From assembly GCA_028710895.1 (NCBI GenBank), contig JAQTTH010000007.1, positions 62,001 through 126,000 on the forward strand: a stretch of DNA of 64,000 nucleotides. Reading direction: 5' to 3'. Within the stretch, counting starts at the first letter, position 1; the number at the start of each line of letters is the position of its first letter. The notes below the pieces were generated by a model. It ran no database searches, was not told where the DNA came from, and worked only from the letters and a program-made list of their open reading frames with translations. The stretch is from Paludibacter sp. (GTDB taxonomy: Bacteria; Bacteroidota; Bacteroidia; Bacteroidales; Paludibacteraceae). Positions 28,001 to 36,591 of this stretch are shown in pieces. The position numbers and the translations under genes were made by a program.

Positions 28001-28530
28001 TGTCCAATATAAGGAGGTAAAACAATATCATATCTCACCGGCCATGCTTCTTTATCTTTTAATGGATACTTTTTGAAGAAAAAATTATAAACTTCTATGT
28101 GTCTATTGCAAGTTTAAGTATCGCGACGAAGATGGGGATCTTTATCTTTCATTTTCTGACAGTTCGAAAAATAAATATTAAGGGAACTTTTTTCAATCTG
28201 AGCCATCAAAAAAATAATTTGAAGGCTCAGATTGATTTTTTGATGGGAACTTTCCAAAATCTTATGGGTCAAAAAAATAATTTGACCCGTACAATTTATT
28301 TTTGGAAGGCAACATTTGAAAATCTTACGGCTCAGAAGAATAATGTGACCCGTATAATTTTTTTTTGTAAGGGTACTTTTCAAAATTATACGGATCAAAA
28401 AAATAATCTGACTCGTATAATTTCTTTTTGTAAGGCAACTTTTTGTCAGGAGAAGGCAGTAGAAGGGGGGATTATCCCTTTGCAATTGGACCCTGAGTTG
28501 CTCCCTTTCACTTTCGTTTTAATATCAGTA
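28001..28530. other. 530-bp intergenic region dominated by a hairpin-repeat array
   Basis: It lies between the RND gene and the 3' end of the polygalacturonase gene. The first 190 bases show nothing recognisable. The rest is the 63-bp repeat array described separately. No terminator is evident for the RND operon other than the array hairpins themselves. Confidence 0.7.
28193..28430. repeat. Array of four 63-bp units, each a hairpin
   Basis: The loop cores CAAAAAAATAAT (one unit reads CAGAAGAATAAT) start at 28207, 28270, 28333 and 28396, exactly 63 bp apart. Each core is flanked by inverted arms. The first unit has a perfect 12-bp stem (28193-28204 with 28224-28235), then, after one mismatch, 5 more pairs. 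The second has GGGTCAAA/TTTGACCC (28266-28273 with 28281-28288). The third has a 9-bp arm with one mismatch. The fourth has AAATTATACG/CGTATAATTT (28383-28392 with 28414-28423). Arm sequences differ between units while pairing is kept. Because 63 is a multiple of 3, both strands stay open (a 179-codon frame on +, 123 codons on -) with 21-residue repeats. I do not regard these as proven genes. Confidence 0.9.
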
Positions 28531-30132
28531 TTATTCCTTTATCAACTTACGAGAGCTGGTGGTATTGTTGCTGAAAATCACATTCATTACATAGCATCCA
28601 GCTCCTACTTCGCTAAGATTTACCTGAAGTTGAGCTGAACCATCCCCGGTTAATTCTTTCAACCGAACACCGGTTAACGAATAAATCCGAACTTTCGAAA
28701 TGCCAATGTCTGATTTTACAGTCAAATAATCACCCTGCAATGGGTTTGGAAAACAAGAAAGTGTTTCATTTACCTGTACATCATCAACGGCTGAAGTACA
28801 CGACGTTGAAGCACCGGAAGTCAGGTTTATACCACTGCTGGTAACTGAATAGGGAGTTCCCGAAGTAACGGATGCCTGAGATACAAGCGCATTTCCTTTA
28901 CTGCTGGGAATGGTGATGGATGAACAGTTTTTAAACTGCAACCCGGTAATATAATTGGCCACTAATCCACCAGTAGTTGCAGCAATCTTCACGTTATCGA
29001 AAACAACATTTTTTATGGGCATTTCAGGTAATCCATAGATAATACCTCCATAAGTAGCATTGGTGACAGTGATATTTTTAAATGTAATGTTTTTAAATAT
29101 GGGCGTTAAGCTTACAACTGTTCCTGCCACCTGAGACGAAGCCGGATAAGGCTCATTATCATACCAACTGGTGATATAAAATGGATATTTGACATTGTTC
29201 ATGGTGATATTTGAATACGTGAAGGTTGAATCATTTCCGCCTCTTGTAATGTTTGATTTCAGACGAATACCATTTGTAGTACCACTAAACGTACAACTAT
29301 CTACACTCACATTTTGGACATCTATGGTGTAACTACCAACAGAAATACCATGGCCGGTACCCATTGTACATTTATGAATCGTTAGATTCTTGCTATAATT
29401 ATTCATTGCTACATTGTCGTCTCCTACTGAAAGGTTGCAGTTGCGAATGTCGATACCATTCCAATACCATGTATCAATAGCATCGGTATTAGGCGAAGTA
29501 GAAGGTGCTGATATTGTAACGTTCGAGATTGTTCCGTTTGAACCATTACTACTACCACTTTGTCCGAGTGTAAGATGAACATTGGGTGCATTTCTAAGTG
29601 TTACACTATCAATTTGAACTGTATTACAAGCCTTAAAACGAATCATACAAGGTCTTGATATGGCCGTGTTTGCTTTATAAGCAGCCCACCATGCTGTTCC
29701 ATTTCCTTCAATGGCTCCGGTACCACTAATTTTTATATTGCTCAGGTTTTGTCCGTAAATAAAGTTGGCATAAGCATCTGCCGTCCCGTTGTTTGGATAA
29801 GATCCTGCAGGTGTTCCATTTCCGGTTCCATAAGGCATTAGTTGCAAGATAGCCCCTTTTGAAAGATACAGGTTGACATTACTTTTCATTGTGATAGGGC
29901 CACTCAGGAATGTTCCCGCAGGTATTACAACCATTCCACCACCAGCAGTATTGGCTGCAGTGATAGCAGCATTTATAGCTGTAGAGTTGTCAAGACTTGA
30001 AGTTAGGGCACCATAGTTAGTGATTGGAAATTGGGTGGAAGGAATGTTAGGCAATGTAATGGCTGCCTGAAGTTCTGAAGCACAAAAAGAGAATAAAATA
30101 CTGAAAATTATAAGAATAGTGTGTTTTTTCAT
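28531..30132 (-). CDS. Secreted GH28 polygalacturonase with T9SS sorting domain
   Basis: The protein has 533 residues. Signal peptide 1-23. The beta-helix (about 30-440) carries all classic GH28 motifs in order: NTDAIDTW, GDDNVAMN, GHGISVGS and RLKSN. The catalytic Asp triad and the His/Arg/Lys are therefore present, although NTDG is NTDA here. It hydrolyses alpha-1,4-galacturonan in pectin. The last 75 residues (CFPNPLQGDYL to RKLIKE) form a type A T9SS domain, so the enzyme is exported and surface-anchored. It stands alone between two efflux operons. Its promoter region carries a -7 element and two TGGTAT direct repeats. It is the clearest pectinase in the window. Confidence 0.93.
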   Translation of the reverse strand: MKKHTILIIFSILFSFCASELQAAITLPNIPSTQFPITNYGALTSSLDNSTAINAAITAANTAGGGMVVIPAGTFLSGPITMKSNVNLYLSKGAILQLMPYGTGNGTPAGSYPNNGTADAYANFIYGQNLSNIKISGTGAIEGNGTAWWAAYKANTAISRPCMIRFKACNTVQIDSVTLRNAPNVHLTLGQSGSSNGSNGTISNVTISAPSTSPNTDAIDTWYWNGIDIRNCNLSVGDDNVAMNNYSKNLTIHKCTMGTGHGISVGSYTIDVQNVSVDSCTFSGTTNGIRLKSNITRGGNDSTFTYSNITMNNVKYPFYITSWYDNEPYPASSQVAGTVVSLTPIFKNITFKNITVTNATYGGIIYGLPEMPIKNVVFDNVKIAATTGGLVANYITGLQFKNCSSITIPSSKGNALVSQASVTSGTPYSVTSSGINLTSGASTSCTSAVDDVQVNETLSCFPNPLQGDYLTVKSDIGISKVRIYSLTGVRLKELTGDGSAQLQVNLSEVGAGCYVMNVIFSNNTTSSRKLIKE

Positions 30133-30159
30133 TTCTTAGCTGTTGATTAAATTACGAAG

Positions 30160-30226
30160 CAAAAGTACTTCATATCCAAAATATGAATGTTCAAAAAATG
30201 GTATATTTGCGTGTAAATTTTGGTAT
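30160..30226 (-). promoter_or_regulatory. Promoter and repeat boxes of the polygalacturonase gene
   Basis: The minus-strand -7 element TACTTTTG is the complement of 30160-30167. Upstream of it, TGGTAT occurs at 30199-30204 and 30221-30226 (ATACCA in the direction of transcription), 22 bp apart. These are candidate regulator half-sites. Confidence 0.4.
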
Positions 30227-30249
30227 TAACGTGGCATTTTATACAACTG

Positions 30250-30290
30250 AAGAACCCGTTGAACTAATTTAGTCAACGGGTTCTTTTTTG
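30250..30290 (+). terminator. Strong hairpin between cusA-like gene and polygalacturonase
   Basis: Perfect 13-bp arms 30250-30262 and 30273-30285 are followed by a T-run on the + strand only. Both flanking genes are on the minus strand. It may still end the metal-efflux operon as a hairpin, but its T-run faces the opposite direction. Confidence 0.75.
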
Positions 30291-30291
30291 A

Positions 30292-33200
30292 TTAAACAAT
30301 TTCTTCAAACCTGTTCCGATTGAAAATCCAGAAAATAATTGGGAAAATCAACAATGTCAGGATAGTAGCTGTAATTAAACCTCCAATAATGACTACTGCC
30401 AATGGTTTCTGAGATTCGGAACCAATACCGGTGGAAAGTGCAGCCGGCATCAAACCAATAGAAGCCATTAAAGCCGTCATTACCACCGGGCGTGTTCGTA
30501 TTTTGACGGATTCTATGATGGAATTGTCGAGAGTCAATCCGGCTTTGATATTCTTATGGAACTGCGATGTGAGTAACACCCCATTCTGAATACAAATTCC
30601 AAACAAAGCTATGAATCCAACACCCGCCGATATTCCAAAATTGATTCCGGTGAGGTGAAGTGCCAGGATACCACCAATAAGGGCGAACGGCACATTGGCA
30701 ATAACCAACGAAGCATCTTTTATATTCCCAAACATAATAAACAGCAATATAAAAATGGCAATAAGACTGATAGGAACTACCTGAGCCAAGCGCTTGGAAG
30801 CCCGCACCTGATTTTCGAACTCACCGGCCCAACCAATCGTGTAACCGTCAGGCAGTTTGATTTTCGAAACCCTGCTTTGCGCATCTGCTACGGTACTTCC
30901 CAAATCGCGGTCGCGAACAGAGAATTTCACCCCCACAAAACGCTTGGTATTATCGCGATAAATTAATGCCGGTCCGGTGTTTTTCTCAATGGTGCTTATT
31001 TCTTTCAATGGAATTTTTGACCCACTCAGGCTTGGGACTAACAAGTTGGCAATATCAACTTCGTCTTTTCGATACTCTTTGTCGAAACGCACACGAATAT
31101 CAAATTTCCGCTCACCTTCGTATTTCACCGAAGCAGTTTTGCCACCAAATGCCATTTCCAACACAGCCTGCGCATCTGATACAGTTACTCCATAAGCAGC
31201 CATTTTCTCTTTGTCAAGCACCACGCTCACCTCCGGTTGACCCAGATTTCGCATAACTCCCAGATCTTTCACACCCGGCACATCTTTCATTTTTGCCACC
31301 ACCTGATTGGCTATATTGTCAAGCTTATCAAGGTCATCACCGTAAATTTTCACGCCATTATCGGCATTAAATCCGGCTACCGCTTCGGCTACATTATCGA
31401 TAATTGGTTGCGAATAATTGAAATTAATTCCCTGATGTTTTTCCATCTGTTTATCCATTTCGTCCACCAACTGATCGTAAGTGATTTTGTGTTTCCATTC
31501 GTCGTGGGGCTTCAGGTTCACCTGCATCTGCACGTAATAAAATCCACTGGGGTCGGTTCCGTCATTGCTCCTCCCGGTTTGCGACAACACGCCATTTACT
31601 TCTTCGAACTGCATAAGTTCTTTTCGCAGGACGCTTACCTGCTTCACCGTTTCCGAAAGACTCTGGCTCATGGGATATTTGGCTTCTACCCAAAGCGCAC
31701 CCTCGTTGAGTTGCGGCATAAATTCGGAGCCTAAAAACTGAAAAGAGAACAAGGAAACTACCAGAATACCCAGTGCCACTGCAATACTTTTACGTTTATG
31801 ACGGAAAGTAAACATAAATCCTTTTTCAATCAGATTATTCCAAAAATTGACGAACGGATTATGTTTCTCCTTCACGTTTTTATTCAAGAGTACATGCGAT
31901 AAAACAGGAACCAACGTTAATGTGAAAATCAATGCACCCAGCAGAGCAAAACCAAGTGTCCAGGCCAATGGAGAGAACATTTTACCTTCCACTTTTTCGA
32001 AAGCAAAAATGGGCATCAGGGCAATGATAATAATCATCTTTGAAAAGAAAATGGCTTTTCCAAGTTCCGTTCCATTCTTTTTGATAATACTTCCTTTGGC
32101 CAGTTTATTGAACTTTTCAACGCCAATTTCGCCCCGTAAATGGTCGAGCGTAACGAAAAGTCCTTCGACCATAACGACCGCCCCATCGATAATAATACCA
32201 AAATCGACTGCCCCCAACGAAAGCAAATTGGCACTCATACCTTTCATTCGCAGACAGAGAAAAGCAAACAACAAAGCCAGCGGCACAATGATAGACACAA
32301 TAATGGTTGTTCGCCAATTGGCCATAAACAGGAAAACAATGAGCGTAACCAACACAATTCCTTCCAACACATTGTGCATAACGGTATGTGTGGTAAAGTC
32401 CATCAACTTATCACGGTCGTAAAAAGTAACCATTTTTACGTCGGCCGGAAGCGTTTTAGTATTCAGTTCATTGATTTTATCCTTTACACGAGCCAGCACT
32501 TCGCGTGCATTTTCACCTTTACGCATCACCACAATACCTTCAACCACGTCCTCGTCGTTGTTCAACCCCGCCTGTCCGACGCGTGGCATAGCTCCTTCAC
32601 GAACATCAGCCAGATTTTTTACCAAAACAGGGTTGCCTTTTACATAAGTAACAATCACATTTTCAATATCCTGTTTAGTCTTAATAAGTCCAACGCCACG
32701 CACTACAAACGCTTGCCCGTTTTTCTCAATGACATCTCCACCTACGTTCAGGTTTCCTTTACTAATGGCGTCGTATACGTCAATGGGAGATATATCATAT
32801 CCCGAAAGTCGATTAGGATCTACGCAAACTTCATACACTTTATCCTCGCCACCAAAGGCCTGAATATCTGCCACTCCGGGAATGGAACGAAGCTGGCGAT
32901 CGATCACCCAGTTTTGCAAGGTCAGCAAGTCGCGCGAGTCACGTTTATCACTTTTTAGCGTATACCGGAAAATCTCACCTGTAGGTCCATAAGGCGGTTG
33001 CACATCAGGATCAACTCCATCGGGTAGCTGAACATTGCGAAGCTGATTATTTACCTGTTGCCGGGCAAAAAAATCCTCCACATCATCCTCGAAAATGATT
33101 TTTACCACTGAGAGTCCAAACATGGTGGTACTTCGCACACTGGTTTTGCGCTGAACGGAGTTCATGGCAATTTCGATGGGAGCCGTTACAAAGCGCTCAA

Positions 33201-33390
33201 CTTCTTCGGCACTTCGTCCGTTCCATTGCGAAATAATTACAATCTGCGTATTAGTTACATCCGGGAAAGCCTCAATGGGCATTTGCTGAAAAGCTACCAC
33301 ACCGGCAATAACCAGCACACCCACCCAAAAGAAGGTAAATGCCTTGTTCTTGAGCGAAAAGGCAATTATGTTTTTGATGAATTTGTTCAT
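30292..33390 (-). CDS. Heavy-metal RND efflux pump (CzcA/CusA family)
   Basis: The protein has 1032 residues and 12 TM helices in the RND layout. TM4 carries the heavy-metal-exporter signature DFGIIIDGAVVMVEG, in place of the double-Asp of drug pumps. The N-terminus (FPDVTNTQIVI) and the TNTQ, PEVSVVLDKEKMAAYG and GFGIxxQNGVLL-type blocks match CzcA/CusA. It exports divalent or monovalent metal ions from the periplasm or cytoplasm using the proton gradient. It is the last gene of a minus-strand channel-adaptor-pump operon, 3 bp after the adaptor. The ion cannot be assigned: the key Met cluster of CusA was not located with confidence. Confidence 0.92.
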   Translation of the reverse strand: MNKFIKNIIAFSLKNKAFTFFWVGVLVIAGVVAFQQMPIEAFPDVTNTQIVIISQWNGRSAEEVERFVTAPIEIAMNSVQRKTSVRSTTMFGLSVVKIIFEDDVEDFFARQQVNNQLRNVQLPDGVDPDVQPPYGPTGEIFRYTLKSDKRDSRDLLTLQNWVIDRQLRSIPGVADIQAFGGEDKVYEVCVDPNRLSGYDISPIDVYDAISKGNLNVGGDVIEKNGQAFVVRGVGLIKTKQDIENVIVTYVKGNPVLVKNLADVREGAMPRVGQAGLNNDEDVVEGIVVMRKGENAREVLARVKDKINELNTKTLPADVKMVTFYDRDKLMDFTTHTVMHNVLEGIVLVTLIVFLFMANWRTTIIVSIIVPLALLFAFLCLRMKGMSANLLSLGAVDFGIIIDGAVVMVEGLFVTLDHLRGEIGVEKFNKLAKGSIIKKNGTELGKAIFFSKMIIIIALMPIFAFEKVEGKMFSPLAWTLGFALLGALIFTLTLVPVLSHVLLNKNVKEKHNPFVNFWNNLIEKGFMFTFRHKRKSIAVALGILVVSLFSFQFLGSEFMPQLNEGALWVEAKYPMSQSLSETVKQVSVLRKELMQFEEVNGVLSQTGRSNDGTDPSGFYYVQMQVNLKPHDEWKHKITYDQLVDEMDKQMEKHQGINFNYSQPIIDNVAEAVAGFNADNGVKIYGDDLDKLDNIANQVVAKMKDVPGVKDLGVMRNLGQPEVSVVLDKEKMAAYGVTVSDAQAVLEMAFGGKTASVKYEGERKFDIRVRFDKEYRKDEVDIANLLVPSLSGSKIPLKEISTIEKNTGPALIYRDNTKRFVGVKFSVRDRDLGSTVADAQSRVSKIKLPDGYTIGWAGEFENQVRASKRLAQVVPISLIAIFILLFIMFGNIKDASLVIANVPFALIGGILALHLTGINFGISAGVGFIALFGICIQNGVLLTSQFHKNIKAGLTLDNSIIESVKIRTRPVVMTALMASIGLMPAALSTGIGSESQKPLAVVIIGGLITATILTLLIFPIIFWIFNRNRFEEIV

Positions 33391-33393
33391 GGC

Positions 33394-34482
33394 TTAATCG
33401 TTTAATGCGTCATATATTTGCAATTCATTGGTCGTAATAACCGTTTCGCCCTCAGTAATACCGGCTGTAATGTAAGTTACATCCCCTACCTGACGGAAAA
33501 CATCCACTTTGCGGGTTTCAATATTATCCTTGCCTTTATACACCATCACAAAGTTTTTACTCTTGTCAAAGATTACTGATGAAGAAGGTACAGCCAGCAT
33601 TTTTTCTTTCTGGTCGTAACTTAGTTTTATGGTAGCTTTCATTTCCGGTTTCAAAATAAAATCAGGATTCTTGAGCTTAATACGTACCTTCATGGCTTTG
33701 GTTTCCGGATCGATAAAGTTGAAGATTTTATCCACCACTCCATGGAACGATTTATCGGGATAACTAAGTGTAGTCACATCGGCATTTGCACCAAGTACTA
33801 CATCCTGAACATCCGATTCGCTTACATTGGCAATAGCCCAAACCTCGTCTATTTCAGCAACATCAAAAATATTATTTGTATGATCATCGCGTAACAACAT
33901 GTCCTGATTGATGTTTTTCTCTAAAATAAATCCGGTTATCGGCGAGCGAACCTCATAAATTGCACCCGGTTTCAGGTTATATATTTTATAGGTTTCGCGT
34001 ATCCGGGCAAGTTGCGACTGAGCTTTTGTGAGCTCGCTTTTAGCGGTAAGCACGTCACGCTCGGTATTTAATTTTCCTTCGTAAAGCTCCTGTGCTGTCT
34101 TCAGATTATTCTTAGCCACCACCACATCGTTTTCGGCATCGCTCATATCTTTCTCGTATCCGGCAACCTGAGTACTTCGGATTGTTGCCAACAGTTGCCC
34201 TTTCTTTACGTAATCGCCCAGTTCCACGTAAACCTTAACAACATTTCCACCCACAACCGGATAGATTTCAATGAGTTTATTATTGTCAGCTGAAATTTTC
34301 CCGTAAAATTTAGCTTCATTCTTTAGAGTCTTCAACTCAGCTTTAGCAAATGTGGTTGTCTTCAGCATCATGTCTGTTATTACAAACTTTTGTTTCTGAT
34401 CTGTATTTTCGTCTGCTTTCTTTTTGCAGGAAGTAACTATAACCGCTATGGCAGTCAAAGTTAGAATAAGTGTATGCTTCAT
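33394..34482 (-). CDS. CzcB/CusB-like membrane-fusion lipoprotein
   Basis: The protein has 362 residues. The lipobox VIVTSC (Cys about 19) predicts a lipid anchor. The order is beta-barrel strand, lipoyl half (YPVVGGNVVKVYVELGDYVKKG), long alpha-hairpin (about 115-165), second lipoyl half (SPITGFILEKNI), barrel and membrane-proximal domain. It bridges channel and pump in a metal efflux complex. It is 2 bp from the channel gene and 3 bp from the pump gene, a tight operon. No extra N-terminal metal-binding domain is seen. Confidence 0.9.
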   Translation of the reverse strand: MKHTLILTLTAIAVIVTSCKKKADENTDQKQKFVITDMMLKTTTFAKAELKTLKNEAKFYGKISADNNKLIEIYPVVGGNVVKVYVELGDYVKKGQLLATIRSTQVAGYEKDMSDAENDVVVAKNNLKTAQELYEGKLNTERDVLTAKSELTKAQSQLARIRETYKIYNLKPGAIYEVRSPITGFILEKNINQDMLLRDDHTNNIFDVAEIDEVWAIANVSESDVQDVVLGANADVTTLSYPDKSFHGVVDKIFNFIDPETKAMKVRIKLKNPDFILKPEMKATIKLSYDQKEKMLAVPSSSVIFDKSKNFVMVYKGKDNIETRKVDVFRQVGDVTYITAGITEGETVITTNELQIYDALND

Positions 34483-34484
34483 AA

Positions 34485-35732
34485 TTAAAAAATTGTAGAG
34501 TTAGTTGTAAAATTGAGTTGCTCGCACGAATCGACCAATGTTCTTGAAAATTTGTAATACTGCATTAATGTTTGATTATAGCTCTCCATAAAGTCGGTGA
34601 ATTCTATCAGCGACATATTTCCATGCTTGAAGTTAGTCAAAACACCATCTTCAACGGTTTTGGAATCTTGAACAGATTTGGCCGTCAGCAATTGATAGTT
34701 TTCATAAGCATCCTGCCACTTTTTGTACGACAGCGCCACCTCCGACTTCACCTTCTCTGCCAAATAAAGTTTATTGGTATTTGCCACTTTTACATGGGCT
34801 GAAGCCTGCTTTATATTACCCTGATTTCTATTCCAGAGTGCTAATGGGATTCCAACAGTGAGTGTAGCTGCGTTCAGGAAAGAGCTTCCTTGCTGGTCCC
34901 AGCCAAGTCCAACATTTAAATCGGGAACATTTTGAGACTTTTGAAATTTCAGATTCCATCGCGATGCTTCCACTTGTTTGCTGGTGACTAAATAGTCCGA
35001 TCGCTTCTCAAGCGCAGTGTTTTGAAGCGAATCAATTGGAGGAAGTTTATTTTTTACATAAATACCCAACTCAGCCTCTGTAGGTTTAGGAACAATGTTT
35101 TTTACACCTACCATAAGTTCCAGGTCATTTTGATTGTCGAGAGCACTATTGTGGAAATCCGATTTTTGTTGTTTAAATCCGAGGTATAGCGATTGCAGTC
35201 GCACTAAGTCCTTTTGCGAGATATTGCCTTTATCAACTTGCTTTTTATATGAGGTAATCAACGAATCCAGGTTATTCATCTGACTGGAAATAGCCTCGAA
35301 GGATTGATTGTCATAATAAATCTCAAAATAACTCTGGCGAAGTTGAAGCCTCAGGTTGCGTAGCAGATCGCTAAATTCCAGTTCTGCAATCTGACTGTTG
35401 GTTTTGGCCATTTCCACTTCATTTCGTCGTTTACCTCCGAGCAAAATAAGTTGCTGAATTGAAAATGCTTTCTCGCCATTTATCCCAACGTCAAATAACT
35501 TTTTTCGCTCGGGATTATAGGCGTTAAAACTAGCCTGAAACGATGGGTTGTCCCACAATTTGGCTTGAATTACTGCAGCTTTGGCTTCATCAATATTGAA
35601 TTTTGCTGCTAATAGATTGAGGTTATTTGACATAAATGCATGTTCACACTCGGTCAACGTCATTGACGTATCCGGCTGTGCATGAACGATTAAACTGACA
35701 AATAACAATAGAAAAAAAAGATTCTTCTTCAT
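34485..35732 (-). CDS. CzcC/CusC-like outer-membrane channel
   Basis: The protein has 415 residues. Signal peptide 1-18 (IVHAQP). It is an OEP-family channel with two repeat halves: an NLLAAKFNIDEAKA start helix and LNVGLGWDQQGSSFLNAATLTVGIPLALWNRNQGN in the second half (given in part). It is the first gene of the channel-adaptor-pump operon. The gene upstream on the same strand (35986-36390) is a small protein of the kind often seen ahead of such operons, 253 bp away. Confidence 0.88.
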   Translation of the reverse strand: MKKNLFFLLLFVSLIVHAQPDTSMTLTECEHAFMSNNLNLLAAKFNIDEAKAAVIQAKLWDNPSFQASFNAYNPERKKLFDVGINGEKAFSIQQLILLGGKRRNEVEMAKTNSQIAELEFSDLLRNLRLQLRQSYFEIYYDNQSFEAISSQMNNLDSLITSYKKQVDKGNISQKDLVRLQSLYLGFKQQKSDFHNSALDNQNDLELMVGVKNIVPKPTEAELGIYVKNKLPPIDSLQNTALEKRSDYLVTSKQVEASRWNLKFQKSQNVPDLNVGLGWDQQGSSFLNAATLTVGIPLALWNRNQGNIKQASAHVKVANTNKLYLAEKVKSEVALSYKKWQDAYENYQLLTAKSVQDSKTVEDGVLTNFKHGNMSLIEFTDFMESYNQTLMQYYKFSRTLVDSCEQLNFTTNSTIF

Positions 35733-35985
35733 TGTTGACAGATTTTTTGTTATTAAGAATATGTGTTTGAAATGTTGTATTGCATTATAAATACTCGCAG
35801 AGAGTTAATAAGGCAATGATGCAGGATTGGTTTCGAACTTTGATGGATGAATATTTCTGCAATGGAAATTAAAGGTATCCTGAACTGAACTTTGCAGTAG
35901 ACGCAACGTGTACACAAGATACTTATCTCTATTGAGAAAAGCAGCAATTAAAAGTTGATAAAACCAAAAGGAAATTTGACCGCAA

Positions 35986-36390
35986 TTATGCGAAAAGAAC
36001 TTGGGGTGGTTTTGCAGGAACTTCTTTGAAATACAGATTAATTATCTTATCGTTTTTGTTGGCGATATTGACAATCTCTTTAGCTGTAGTAGCTATTTCA
36101 AAAAATAAAACTGTATTAGGCAGCCATTTTAAATCAAAATGAACATTGATTTGTTGTTGTCTGGAAAAATTGTTGGTGTTTGCTTTATCGTGAAACGTGT
36201 TTTTTGAAAATCCGAGCATATTTTCTATCACAAACTCAATCATTGAGTCTACATAGTCTTGATTCTCAATAGAATTGCGGGTGTTTATTGTTGTGTAAAA
36301 GTCAAGCGAATTCATGCTCAGATTCATTGTCTGAACAATCAGCAGCAAGATTATGCTTTGAATTGTTATGTGTTTGATAAAATGACCCAT
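35986..36390 (-). CDS. Small exported protein upstream of the metal efflux operon, function unknown
   Basis: The protein has 134 residues from the ATG at 36390, which directly precedes a hydrophobic segment (about 8-25, a signal peptide or anchor). The remainder is hydrophilic with FYTTIN, DYVDSMIEFVIEN, TFHDKANTNNFS and HFDLKWLP stretches. It has no Cys and two His. I recall unnamed proteins of this type next to czc/cus operons in Bacteroidota, but I assign no function. A metal-sensing or metal-binding accessory role is inference from position. It lies downstream of the rsh gene with a 200-bp gap. Confidence 0.55.
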   Translation of the reverse strand: MGHFIKHITIQSIILLLIVQTMNLSMNSLDFYTTINTRNSIENQDYVDSMIEFVIENMLGFSKNTFHDKANTNNFSRQQQINVHFDLKWLPNTVLFFEIATTAKEIVNIANKNDKIINLYFKEVPAKPPQVLFA

Positions 36391-36591
36391 ATTTTGACTG
36401 CAAATGTAGTTCAAAAATTAGATGGAGCTAACTCAGTGTTAAGTTTTTTTTGTTAGCTTAAGATACATTTTTGAAATTTTTAGATATTGCAGGTCTAGTA
36501 ATTCATTAAACAACACTTGTTATGAATTGTTCGGATCGTCAGAAATGATGTATATGTTAATATAAAATTGAGGTTGAGGAGTTTTATGAGG

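Noticed and set aside
28193-28430. The 63-bp repeats as a CRISPR array
   Set aside because: The conserved part is only about 12 bp and lies in a hairpin loop. There are no unique spacers of even length and no cas genes.
28099-28638. 179-codon + strand frame over the hairpin array as a protein-coding gene
   Set aside because: The opposite strand is open over the same repeats, the 63-bp period alone explains the open frames, and its 3' end overlaps the polygalacturonase gene. I listed it as a repeat instead.
32140-32958. 272-codon + strand frame inside the metal efflux pump gene
   Set aside because: It is wholly antisense to the conserved CzcA/CusA gene, has low-complexity His/Asn/Gln-rich composition typical of reversed reading, and has no leader or promoter.
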